Shown here: positions 24,806 to 32,795 of the stretch, one piece after another
How the letters are laid out: each line of letters begins with the position of its first letter
Numbering within the stretch: position 1 is the first letter of the stretch
Source of the DNA: Emcibacter nanhaiensis
GTDB taxonomy: Bacteria > Pseudomonadota > Alphaproteobacteria > Sphingomonadales > Emcibacteraceae
Length of the DNA stretch: 64,000 bases
Assembly (NCBI RefSeq): GCF_006385175.1
Contig: NZ_VFIY01000006.1
Span: 124,001-188,000 of the forward strand
Direction: 5' to 3'
Made by a program: the position numbers and the translations under genes
The notes under the pieces: model-generated
Database searches by the model: none
Told to the model about the DNA's origin: nothing
What the model saw: only the letters and a program-made list of their open reading frames with translations

Positions 24806-25654
24806 TCAGCGCCTGTGAGCGCTTTTGAGCATTTGCCTGAGTTCCGTGCCGAGATAGTCGATAATCATTGAAATGTTGTTGCTAACCGGAAAACCTGCGC
24901 GGTGGAGCAGCCAGAGCTCACTGCCCCAGCGGGGTTCCGGTTCCTCGATCCGAACCAGGTTCGGGATCTTATCGGCCAGGAAAGTCCAGAGCCAGGCGGA
25001 GCCCATGCCGGCGAGGAACGCCTGTTTCATCTGCGGCCAGTTGTTTACCCGGACGCCGGCCCCATCTTCGGAACTGTTGGCGGCCGTCCATTGACCCGGC
25101 AGGGAAATTTCCATTTCATGGCCCCACAGGAGGCGTTTCTCCGGATTTGTTCCCTTGCAGCAATAGCGGGCTTGATGGACGGTGCCAATATGCAGTCCCT
25201 CCGTTCTGCGGGGGCGCTTGTCAATCAGGGCGATGGCGAGGTCGGCCTTGCGCTGGGTAATCGCCTCAATCGGGTCAAGTTGTCCCATCACCTCGAGGGA
25301 GACTGCCGGATGCCGGCTTTGGAAATGCTCGAACAGTTCCAGAAACTCCACACCGATTGACGCGCTGCTGGCAATGCGAATGGTGGCTTCAGCAACGATA
25401 TTCTGGCTCACTTCCAGGCGCATTTTATCCATTTCGGCTTCCATGTGACTTGCGGCCTTAAGCAGAAAATTTCCCGCTTTTGTGGGTTCCGGACCGGCGG
25501 GCGTATAGCGATAAAGCTCCGCGCCAATGGCCTTTTCCAAGGCAGAGACCCGTCGTCCGACTGTCGTGCGATCAATGCCGAGTTCCTTGGCTGCGGCGGA
25601 GTAGGAGCCGGACCTGACAGCCGTCAAAAAAATATATAAATCATTCCAGTTCAT
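24806..25654 (-). CDS. LysR-family transcriptional regulator
   Basis: About 282 aa from ATG 25654 (MNWNDLYIFLTAVRSGSY); ATG 25663 and TTG 25684 are in frame upstream. The winged helix-turn-helix is SAAAKELGIDRTTVGRRVSALE, followed by a shortened effector domain. It is divergent from the Rieske oxygenase at 25775, and a strong dyad overlaps its 5' end. Control of that oxygenase and of itself is inferred. No clear Shine-Dalgarno was found, so the start is uncertain. Confidence 0.87.
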   Translation of the reverse strand: MNWNDLYIFLTAVRSGSYSAAAKELGIDRTTVGRRVSALEKAIGAELYRYTPAGPEPTKAGNFLLKAASHMEAEMDKMRLEVSQNIVAEATIRIASSASIGVEFLELFEHFQSRHPAVSLEVMGQLDPIEAITQRKADLAIALIDKRPRRTEGLHIGTVHQARYCCKGTNPEKRLLWGHEMEISLPGQWTAANSSEDGAGVRVNNWPQMKQAFLAGMGSAWLWTFLADKIPNLVRIEEPEPRWGSELWLLHRAGFPVSNNISMIIDYLGTELRQMLKSAHRR

Positions 25655-25665
25655 TCCGTGCATTA

Positions 25666-25684
25666 TTGCACGGTCACTGTGCAA
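25666..25684. promoter_or_regulatory. Dyad operator TTGCAC-N7-GTGCAA
   Basis: TTGCACGGTCACTGTGCAA is a 19-bp dyad with perfect 6-bp arms, placed between the divergent LysR and Rieske genes and overlapping the LysR start region. Position and T-N11-A-like geometry fit a LysR autoregulatory site. A second palindrome, ACAAATTTGT, lies at 25741-25750. Confidence 0.65.
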
Positions 25685-25774
25685 TTCAAGATTTTGTTGG
25701 AAAATTGTATGCTTCCCCTTCGTTTATTGGGAAAGAGCAAACAAATTTGTGCATTTGATAAAGGAGGCCTCAAC

Positions 25775-26857
25775 ATGGCTAAAACCGAAGACTATGGACT
25801 GGGAGAATATGTATTTCCTCGTGGCTGGTTCATGATTGCTCCGGCAGCGGAAGCGACTACCGTCCCGAAGGAAGTGCGCTTCTTTGGCGAGGATATGGTG
25901 CTGTATCGCGGCGAGAGTGGGACGCCGCATCTGGTGGAAGCCTATTGCCCCCATATGGGCGCGCATCTGGCGAGGAATACAACTTCCTACGTGGTGCATG
26001 ACGGCGAACATGTTCAGGGTGAGTCCATCCGCTGTCCGTTTCACGGCTGGCGTTTCGGGCCGGACGGCCAGTGCGATGATATTCCCTATGCGGAAGGATT
26101 TATTCCCAAGGCGGCCTGCATCAGGACCTATCCCGTTGTTGAGCGGGCGGGCATTATCTGGATGTGGCATGATCCGGAACAAAAGGAACCTGATTTCCCA
26201 TTGCCGGGCTTTGGCGGGCACTGGGATGAGCCGGGCTGGGTGCACTGGAAAATTGACCATATGGGGGATCTGAACTCTCATCCCATTGAGATTGTGGATA
26301 ACATGGCGGATGTGGCCCATTTTATTCCGATCCACGGGTCCAGCAATATCTCCTATTTTGCCAACGAATTTATAGATCACATTGTTCATCAGTATTTCTC
26401 TGCCGGTCACCGGACGCTTGTTTCTGAAGAAGATCAGGACCTGACACTGGATACCTGGTATGAAGGCCCGTCAATTCTGCAGTCAGAGATGGCCGGGGAC
26501 TACCCGTCCTTTATCATGATTGCGCATACTCCCATCGAAGACGGACTGACCAGGGTGTGGCATGGTTTGATGGTGAAGGTGAACGATGGCTCGAAACCAA
26601 TTACGGAAGAAGATCGGGCAGCAGCACTACAATATCAGGAAGCCAGTCGTCTGGCTTTGGCGCAGGATGTCGAAATCTGGCAGTACAAGCGGGCCTGCAC
26701 CAGGCCGATGGTGTTGAAGTTTGACGGACCGTTTGCGAGACTGCGGAAATGGTACGGACAGTTCTATAATCAGCGGTCAGAGGCTGGAGAAGTCCACAAA
26801 AAGGTCAACGGCCTTGTCGCGACGGTGGACAAACGGAAGAAGGATCAGGTGGCCTGA
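25775..26857 (+). CDS. Rieske non-haem iron oxygenase, terminal oxygenase component (KshA-type)
   Basis: 360 aa from ATG 25775, preceded by a perfect AAAGGAGG. Rieske [2Fe-2S] ligands Cys58-x-His60 and Cys87-x2-His90. The mononuclear iron site is Asp179-x2-His182-x4-His187 (ADVAHFIPIHG). Length and layout resemble 3-ketosteroid 9-alpha-hydroxylase oxygenase subunits and related steroid Rieske enzymes. The island context supports a steroid substrate. A reductase is not adjacent; the ferredoxin at 32283 could donate electrons. The exact position hydroxylated cannot be told. Confidence 0.85.
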   Translation: MAKTEDYGLGEYVFPRGWFMIAPAAEATTVPKEVRFFGEDMVLYRGESGTPHLVEAYCPHMGAHLARNTTSYVVHDGEHVQGESIRCPFHGWRFGPDGQCDDIPYAEGFIPKAACIRTYPVVERAGIIWMWHDPEQKEPDFPLPGFGGHWDEPGWVHWKIDHMGDLNSHPIEIVDNMADVAHFIPIHGSSNISYFANEFIDHIVHQYFSAGHRTLVSEEDQDLTLDTWYEGPSILQSEMAGDYPSFIMIAHTPIEDGLTRVWHGLMVKVNDGSKPITEEDRAAALQYQEASRLALAQDVEIWQYKRACTRPMVLKFDGPFARLRKWYGQFYNQRSEAGEVHKKVNGLVATVDKRKKDQVA

Positions 26858-26866
26858 TCACCGGTT

Positions 26867-27649
26867 TCATTCTGGTCCGTCTTGTTCGGTACGGAACTGA
26901 TTGGCAAGCACCCGATGGACCGGCGGTTCCCCGCCGCCGGTGACTTCAAGGGAGGCGCCGCTGACATAGGAGGCGGCGCTTGAGGCCAGGAACAGGCAGG
27001 CGGAGGCAATGTCTCGCGGTGTTCCGAAGCGTTTTAGCGGCAGGCTGTCGGCGATTCTGTCAATACCGTCCCGGCCTTCGTAATGATCTCCCGCGGCCTC
27101 GGTCTGCATCAGGCCTGCGATGATACAATTTACCCTGATTTCAGGTCCCCATTCCTGGGCTAGTGATTGCGTCAGGTTGATCAGTCCCGCCTTTGCTGCG
27201 CCATAGGCGGCGGTGCCCGGCGACGGGCGGATGCCGGAGACGCTGGCGATATTGATGATGGAGCCGCCACTGGCGCGCAGGGAGGCATGGGCTTTCTGGC
27301 TGAAAATGAGCGGCGCGATCAGATTGAGCCGGATTACCGACTCTGAAAAGCGCGGTGAGGCGCTGGCCGCCTCTACTTCCGGACTACCGCCGGCATTGTT
27401 GACCAGGATATCAAGCCGTCCGGTTTCCTCCAAAATATGATCGATGACGGATTGCACCTGTTCCTCGTTGCGGACGTCGGCTTGGACGAACCGGGCGGGC
27501 CGGCCATGATATTCCGGCAGGCTGTCCGGGGCTGACCGGCCGCAGACATATACTTCCGCGCCGTCGCGCAGGAAAGCGGCGGCAATTCCCCTGCCGATGC
27601 CGCGCGTACCGCCGGTTATGACTACAGTTTTTTTCGCGAATTCCGACAT
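26867..27649 (-). CDS. Short-chain dehydrogenase/reductase
   Basis: 260 aa from ATG 27649 (AGAGG upstream). Cofactor motif TGGTRGIG near residue 13, NNAGG, and catalytic Tyr-x3-Lys in AYGAAKAGL. Classical SDR length. The 3' end faces the Rieske gene. Probably a hydroxysteroid or hydroxyacyl dehydrogenase of the island. It shares an intergenic region carrying the 28-bp element with the first Lrp gene. Confidence 0.85.
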   Translation of the reverse strand: MSEFAKKTVVITGGTRGIGRGIAAAFLRDGAEVYVCGRSAPDSLPEYHGRPARFVQADVRNEEQVQSVIDHILEETGRLDILVNNAGGSPEVEAASASPRFSESVIRLNLIAPLIFSQKAHASLRASGGSIINIASVSGIRPSPGTAAYGAAKAGLINLTQSLAQEWGPEIRVNCIIAGLMQTEAAGDHYEGRDGIDRIADSLPLKRFGTPRDIASACLFLASSAASYVSGASLEVTGGGEPPVHRVLANQFRTEQDGPE

Positions 27650-27694
27650 TTGCCTCTTCCCGTTCTGGGTGTTTACATAAAAAGCGTCATTTTC

Positions 27695-27766
27695 ATTACG
27701 CAAACAATTTTTCACAAAAGGTTCGATTTGTCCATAAGCGTAAATAAAAAATAAAAATATACGCAA
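27695..27766. promoter_or_regulatory. 28-bp-type element, copy 1 (SDR / Lrp pair 1)
   Basis: GCGTAA (27738-27743) and ATACGC (27759-27764) face each other with 15 bp between them, one less than in the other copies. An extra half-site TTACGC lies at 27696-27701, about 42 bp upstream. The region is otherwise A/T-rich and separates two divergent genes. Confidence 0.6.
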
Positions 27767-27911
27767 AGTGTCAGTGGGGGCGTGAAATAATAATGATGTC
27801 ACCGGTTGAGTCGAAAAAAATAGCCAATGGGGAGAGGTCGGGTTATTGTAGGCTCCGAATAATTCCGGTTCTTTTGGGGAGGCGGAAAACAAACAGTAAA
27901 AACAGAAGGGT

Positions 27912-28409
27912 ATGCGAGTGACTGCAGATCATTCTCGAATAACACTGGACGGATTGCCCGGTCTGGATGAACTGGATAAGAAAATCGTCATGCTTCTGCG
28001 CGAAGACGGTCGCATGTCGGTCCAGGAAATGGCGAGCCGTAGCGGGGCAACTCCTGCCACCATTCGTTCACGCATGACAAAGATGGAGGATGCGGGAATG
28101 CTCCGGGTGGTGGCGGTCACGGATTTTGCCGCTGCCGGCTTTGAGCTCCTGCTGGCCATCGGTATCGTGGTCGACAGCCGGCCGGCCCGGGATATTGCCA
28201 ACGAGCTTGTCCAGTTGGATGATGTCTTTTCTGTAACCCTGACGACAGGGGAATATGACATCGAAATTCTGGTGGCAGCCCGAAACTTCTCCGATCTTTC
28301 GGTCTTTCTTCAGGAAAAAGTGGCGGCGATACCTGGGATTGCCAGGTTATCCCCCGGAATGGCGATGGACGTGCTGAAATATCAATCTGAATGGACTCCC
28401 GAATTATGA
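27912..28409 (+). CDS. Lrp/AsnC-family regulator, pair 1 first member
   Basis: 165 aa. N-terminal helix-turn-helix LDELDKKIVMLLREDGRMSVQEMASRSGATPATIRSRM, then an RAM effector/oligomerisation domain from about residue 75. The stop overlaps the next start (ATGA). The closest relative in the window is the protein at 34348: both keep DxxGRxxxQ, MLRVVAVTDFAAAGFE-type and DxxFSVTL...YDIE-type blocks. Control of the steroid island is inferred from position. Confidence 0.9.
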   Translation: MRVTADHSRITLDGLPGLDELDKKIVMLLREDGRMSVQEMASRSGATPATIRSRMTKMEDAGMLRVVAVTDFAAAGFELLLAIGIVVDSRPARDIANELVQLDDVFSVTLTTGEYDIEILVAARNFSDLSVFLQEKVAAIPGIARLSPGMAMDVLKYQSEWTPEL

Positions 28410-28882
28410 AAAAGCGCGAAATAGACGACGTGGATCGCAAGATCCTGGAACACCTGTCACGGGACGCCAGAATGAGCAATCGGGAAATCGCCTCCCATAT
28501 CGGGGTGACCGAAGGAACGGTGCGTGGCCGGATCAAGCAGCTGCAGAAAGAGAAAATCATCAAGATCACCGCGGTCATGAGTACGCCGCAGCAGGCCAGC
28601 AACTATATCATGGCCTATATGGGAATCCGGGCGGACCTCAATCGACTCAAAGAGGTGGCTGAACAGATTGCCGAGTTCGAATTTGTGCGCTTTGCCGCCA
28701 CCATGCTCGGCCGATACGATATTCTTGCCTTTGTGGTGGTGTCTTCCGGGAACGAGCTTCTGGACGTGGTCAACGATCAGGTCATGCGGGTCGACGGTGT
28801 TCGCCACGTGGAAACCACATTGGCAGTGCAGTCCCTGAAATATGACTATCGTTGGGGTCGGATCGTCGACCGGGAAGATTGA
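28406..28882 (+). CDS. Lrp/AsnC-family regulator, pair 1 second member
   Basis: 158 aa from ATG 28406, overlapping the previous stop by 4 nt. Helix-turn-helix IDDVDRKILEHLSRDARMSNREIASHIGVTEGTVRGRI, then an RAM domain with MLGRYDILAFVVV. It ends in LKYDYRWGRI. The closest relative here is the protein at 34814, which has the same VTEGTVRGRI, FVA-MLGRxxILA and KYDYRWGRI blocks. Tight coupling suggests the pair forms a mixed oligomer. Confidence 0.9.
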   Translation: MKKREIDDVDRKILEHLSRDARMSNREIASHIGVTEGTVRGRIKQLQKEKIIKITAVMSTPQQASNYIMAYMGIRADLNRLKEVAEQIAEFEFVRFAATMLGRYDILAFVVVSSGNELLDVVNDQVMRVDGVRHVETTLAVQSLKYDYRWGRIVDRED

Positions 28883-28956
28883 GTCTGATGTGCCAGGGGG
28901 AGCACGGCGATGCAAAGGCCTCGCGAAGCACTTACATTATTATTTTGTCGGAAAAC

Positions 28957-28985
28957 GGGCTGAAGCTTTCTGCTTCGGCCCTTTT
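28957..28985 (+). terminator. Terminator after Lrp pair 1
   Basis: GGGCTGAAGC pairs with GCTTCGGCCC (one G-T pair) around TTTCT, followed by TTTT. It lies about 75 nt after the stop codon. Confidence 0.85.
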
Positions 28986-29097
28986 CCGTTCGCCCGTCTT
29001 GCAGCCGGGAGGTCGGGATTTGTCTGCCATGTAATGCCGTTATAAATGGCGGCCTGGGGTGCGTATATAATTGCTAAGTCAACACGAGATTTATCCA

Positions 29098-29140
29098 TTG
29101 CGTATTTAATACATATAAATATTACGAAAATACTTGATCA
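29098..29140 (+). promoter_or_regulatory. 28-bp element, copy 2 (TonB receptor)
   Basis: GCGTAT (29100-29105), 16 bp, then TTACGA (29122-29127), followed by AATACTTGAT. An extra half-site GCGTAT lies at 29061-29066, 39 bp upstream. It lies about 110 bp before the receptor start. Confidence 0.65.
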
Positions 29141-29238
29141 TGTGATTTCTATTGTATAGAGTGCGTGATCATAAGGCGGAGAAACCCGACCGGGAGAAGA
29201 TGATCGGGTCCGCGGAGGTAATTCGGGAGGATATATTG

Positions 29239-31437
29239 ATGAAATATTTCAAGAACAGAGAGCAGGCAGTTCAGTTGATGATGTCGACCATCATCGCTTC
29301 AGGGGTTTTTGCCGGTACAGCAATCGGGGCAAAGGCGGCGGAGGATGCCGACGGCGGTTTGGTGCTCGAAGAGATTGTTGTGACCGCGCAGAAACGAGAG
29401 CAGAATCTTCAGGAAACGCCGATTTCGCTGGCGGCCTTTGACCGGGATGCCCTGGAAATGCAGTCGATCGAGGATATCAGCGATGTAAGCATGCATACCC
29501 CGAACCTGCAGATTGCGCCGTCACCGGGCGGGAATGCCGGCGCCACGGTCGCCATTCGCGGTGCAACGACAGTGAACCCAGCTGTGACCTGGGAGCCGGC
29601 CGTGGGGATCTATTTCGACGGTGTCTTTGTGGCCAAGAATGTGGGTGGCTTGTTTGATGTGGCCGAACTGGAGCGGATCGAGGTTCTGCGCGGACCGCAG
29701 GGTGCCCTGTATGGGAAAAACACCACAGGCGGCGCGATCAACCTGATCACCCGCAAGCCTTCCGGCGAACTGGGTGGGTTTGTCAAGGGAGGTGCCGGCA
29801 ACTACGGTTCCTATGAATTCGGAGCCTCTGTTGACCTGCCCAAGATTGCTGACCTGGTAAGTCTCAATATTGCCTATAGCAAAAGGGAACATGACGGCTT
29901 CTATACAAATCTGGCCGCAGCATTACCCGGTGCAAACCCGCTGTTAAGGGATGAATTTAATGCATTTGACGCGGAAGCGCTTCGTGTCGCCGCTTTGTTT
30001 GAGTTTTCTGAAAGTTTCAGTGCCTATTACACTTTCGACTGGTCCCAGCGGGACAATACCCCCGCTTTCGGGCAGTTTGAACTGGGTGAGCTGAGCCCTA
30101 CCTACGAAATTCTTGGCCCCGGAGAACTGAAGCGTTTGGATGAGGGGGCTCTCGACGGCACATTGTTTGATACCTCCAAATCCCAGGGACATGCCCTGCA
30201 CCTGACCTGGGATATCAATGATAACATGACTTTGAAATCCATCACCGGTTACCGCGAGATGCAGTTTCATGACATGAACGACTACGACGGCTTTCCTATT
30301 ACCGGCTTTCATGCGGAACGCGATGTGGATCATTCCCAGACGTCGCAGGAATTCCAGCTGGTGGGGAATATGGAAAGCCTGAACTATGTGTTGGGTCTGT
30401 TCTATTTCAATGAAAAGGCGGATGCCATCAATCCCTATGATTTTGGCTTTGGTATTCCGGTCCGAAACTTCTATGGCGTGGAAAGTAATTCCTACGCCGC
30501 CTTCGGTCAGGTGGACTGGGCTATTGACGATCGATGGACATTTACTGTGGGTGCCCGCTACACCAAGGAAGACAAGGACGCCTATATCCGGCATCCGGAC
30601 GGCTATTATATCTATGCCGATACTTTCGAGTTCGAAGGCAGTGATACATGGAACAATTTCTCGCCGTCAGCAACCATCAGCTACAAGCTGGATGAAGATG
30701 TGAATTTCTACGCCAAGGTGGCGCGCGGCTGGAAAGCCGGCGGATTTAACGGTGAGGCTGCTTCTGCCGCCGTCGCCATGGTGCCCTATGACGAAGAGAC
30801 GCTGACATCCTATGAAATCGGTATGAAGGCCCGCTGGATGGATGGCCGGGTGCAGACCAATATTGCCGGTTTCTATAACAAGGTGAATGACCTGCAGCTG
30901 TCCAACTTCCTTGGCGCCTATTCCCAGATCGAGAATGCCGGTGAGGCCTCCGTGAAGGGGATCGAGTTCGAAGGTATTTTCCTGGTCACGGAATCCCTGA
31001 CAGCTTTCCTGAACTATGGTTACATGAAGGGGGATTACCAGGACTTCTCTGTCGGGGGCGTGCAGCATAAGGATACGGCCAAATTCCCCTATACGCCGAA
31101 GAATAAAATCTCCATTGGTCTCGAGCATTCTGTTGACCTGGGTTTCGGGGAGTTGCGCAGCCGGGTGGATTACAGCTGGACAGATGAACAATATTTCTTC
31201 CATGAGGAAGCATCCGCTTTACTCACCAAGGCTGAGTCCTATGACCTTCTGAATGCGCGTATCGCGCTTCTCGTGCCACTGGACGACAAACGCAGCGTGG
31301 AGCTTAGTGTCTGGGGTAAAAACCTGACGGATACGGAATATCGTCTGCATGGTATTCCGATCACGTCCAACTTCTATGCCATCAACTATTATGGCGATCC
31401 CCGGACGTACGGTTTCGGTGCCAAGATCATTTTCTAG
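29239..31437 (+). CDS. TonB-dependent outer-membrane receptor of the steroid island
   Basis: 732 aa from ATG 29239, preceded by GGGAGG. Signal peptide near residues 1-33 (GVFAGTAIGAKAA). Plug blocks VVTAQKREQNLQETP, AIRGATTV and IEVLRGPQGALYGKNTTGGAINL; the barrel ends YGFGAKIIF. It lies between Lrp pair 1 and steroid genes and carries the island's shared promoter element. Steroid or bile-acid uptake is therefore likely, but not shown by sequence. Confidence 0.92.
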   Translation: MKYFKNREQAVQLMMSTIIASGVFAGTAIGAKAAEDADGGLVLEEIVVTAQKREQNLQETPISLAAFDRDALEMQSIEDISDVSMHTPNLQIAPSPGGNAGATVAIRGATTVNPAVTWEPAVGIYFDGVFVAKNVGGLFDVAELERIEVLRGPQGALYGKNTTGGAINLITRKPSGELGGFVKGGAGNYGSYEFGASVDLPKIADLVSLNIAYSKREHDGFYTNLAAALPGANPLLRDEFNAFDAEALRVAALFEFSESFSAYYTFDWSQRDNTPAFGQFELGELSPTYEILGPGELKRLDEGALDGTLFDTSKSQGHALHLTWDINDNMTLKSITGYREMQFHDMNDYDGFPITGFHAERDVDHSQTSQEFQLVGNMESLNYVLGLFYFNEKADAINPYDFGFGIPVRNFYGVESNSYAAFGQVDWAIDDRWTFTVGARYTKEDKDAYIRHPDGYYIYADTFEFEGSDTWNNFSPSATISYKLDEDVNFYAKVARGWKAGGFNGEAASAAVAMVPYDEETLTSYEIGMKARWMDGRVQTNIAGFYNKVNDLQLSNFLGAYSQIENAGEASVKGIEFEGIFLVTESLTAFLNYGYMKGDYQDFSVGGVQHKDTAKFPYTPKNKISIGLEHSVDLGFGELRSRVDYSWTDEQYFFHEEASALLTKAESYDLLNARIALLVPLDDKRSVELSVWGKNLTDTEYRLHGIPITSNFYAINYYGDPRTYGFGAKIIF

Positions 31438-31461
31438 AGGGTGACCTCGGGAGTTAAATTC

Positions 31462-31493
31462 GAAGGCCGGCCAGGTTTCATCGGCCGGCCTTC
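31462..31493 (+). terminator. Hairpin after the TonB receptor gene
   Basis: GAAGGCCGGCC (31462-31472) and GGCCGGCCTTC (31483-31493) make a perfect 11-bp stem with a 10-nt loop. Only a weak T-tract follows, and the next gene starts 27 bp later, so some readthrough is likely. Confidence 0.75.
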
Positions 31494-31520
31494 AGTTTGA
31501 GCAGGATGAAAGGAAGGGGA

Positions 31521-32279
31521 ATGTTTCCACAGGGAGTAGCGGTCGTCATTGGCGGCAGTGGCGGCGCGGGACGGGAGATCTGTATCAAGCTGGCACAGGC
31601 AGGTACTGATATTCTGTTTACCTACAACAGTAATAAACGGCGGGCGGACGAACTGGCCGCGGAGCTCGCCGGGACCGGTGTGCGGGTAGCGTGTGATCAG
31701 CTGGATGTGCGTAATGAAGGGTCGGTTGCGGCTTTTTTTAGCAGGGCATCTGAAGACTTTGGGCGCATCCACACCGTGGTGATGGCCGCGGGGTATAACA
31801 TTCCGCAGCTGTTGATCGGTGAACTGACCACGGAGCTCTGGCGCGATGTGATCGACCAGGATCTCAATGGATTCTTCAATATATTGCATCATTCGCTGCC
31901 GGCGATGCGCCGGGAAGGGGGCTCCTATGTGCATATCAGTTCAGCCGGTCTGTTGAAGTGGCCGGAAAAGGATGTCCTGTCCGTGGCGCCCAAAGCGGCG
32001 ATCGAATCCCTGATCCAGGGGGTGGCCAAGGAAGAAGGAAAAAACAATATTCGCGCCAACAGCGTGCTGCTGGGCGTGATTGAGACCGGTATTTTCTTAC
32101 GTCTTCGGGATGAGGGGGTATTTGACCAGGCCTGGACCGATGCCGTGATCAGCGGGCTCGCGCTCAAGCATTTCGGCAAGCCGGAGGATGTTGCCGAAGC
32201 GGTGCTGTACCTCGCGTCCGATCGGGCGTCCTATGTCACCGGCCAGACCATTTCGGTGGCCGGCGGATATGGGATCTAG
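31521..32279 (+). CDS. Short-chain dehydrogenase/reductase
   Basis: 252 aa from ATG 31521 (AGGAAGGGGA directly upstream; ATG 31506 is an alternative). The cofactor loop is atypical, VIGGSGGAGREI, but still of Gly-rich SDR form. Active-site region HISSAGLLKWPEKDVLSVAPKAA: the usual catalytic Tyr of YxxxK is replaced, reading V-A-P-K. Function as a dehydrogenase is therefore uncertain. It ends with the standard YVTGQTISVAGG tail. It could be an inactive or altered-mechanism SDR. Confidence 0.8.
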   Translation: MFPQGVAVVIGGSGGAGREICIKLAQAGTDILFTYNSNKRRADELAAELAGTGVRVACDQLDVRNEGSVAAFFSRASEDFGRIHTVVMAAGYNIPQLLIGELTTELWRDVIDQDLNGFFNILHHSLPAMRREGGSYVHISSAGLLKWPEKDVLSVAPKAAIESLIQGVAKEEGKNNIRANSVLLGVIETGIFLRLRDEGVFDQAWTDAVISGLALKHFGKPEDVAEAVLYLASDRASYVTGQTISVAGGYGI

Positions 32280-32282
32280 GGG

Positions 32283-32600
32283 TTAATCTTCCTCGGCTAC
32301 GGTCAGAGTAAGACCGTCCAGATCGGGGGTCAGGGGGATCTGGCAGGACAGACGGCTGGTCGGGGTGCGATGTTCTGAATCGGCCAGGAGCTCCTGTTCA
32401 TTCTCATCGGTGAGCGGCAGCTTTGCAAACCACTCAGGGGACAGATGGACATGGCAGGTGGCGCAGCTGCACACCCCGCCGCAAATGGCGTCGATACCCT
32501 CGACGGCCGCGTCGCGCAGGGCGTCCATGAGGCTGGCGCCTTCCTGCGCAGACAGGGTGACCTGGCTTCCGTCTCGATTGGTGACATGCAGTTTAATCAT
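32283..32600 (-). CDS. [2Fe-2S] ferredoxin, adrenodoxin/plant-type fold
   Basis: 105 aa. Cluster ligands are in ICGGVCSCATCHVHL (C-x5-C-x2-C pattern, with loop variation) plus a later Cys in RLSCQIPL. The length fits the adrenodoxin-like ferredoxins that serve Rieske oxygenases and P450s. It is divergent from the FadD3-like gene across a region with the 28-bp element. A ferredoxin reductase is not seen in the window. Confidence 0.9.
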   Translation of the reverse strand: MIKLHVTNRDGSQVTLSAQEGASLMDALRDAAVEGIDAICGGVCSCATCHVHLSPEWFAKLPLTDENEQELLADSEHRTPTSRLSCQIPLTPDLDGLTLTVAEED

Positions 32601-32652
32601 GGTTTGTCCCTCGTTTATAAAAAGTGCACTTCAGGTTTGAGTTTGGGAAAAG

Positions 32653-32724
32653 TTCGCAAAATATATAAACCCGATCCACATCAATACATAATTCGTAAAA
32701 ATATACAAATAATAATACTAAAAT
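32653..32724. promoter_or_regulatory. 28-bp element, copy 3 (ferredoxin / FadD3-like)
   Basis: TCGTAA (32693-32698), 16 bp, then ATACTA (32715-32720). An extra half-site-like TTCGCAAAA lies near 32653. It sits between divergent genes. Confidence 0.6.
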
Positions 32725-32795
32725 AAATAGATTGCGTGCCGAGGGCGTGTTAAAAGCGGAACCAAAAAGTGAATCTGGAAATAAGAGAAGAGGAC

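Noticed and set aside
28842-29045. Small ORF after Lrp pair 1
   Set aside because: Spans the terminator hairpin at 28957-28985 and has no recognisable content.
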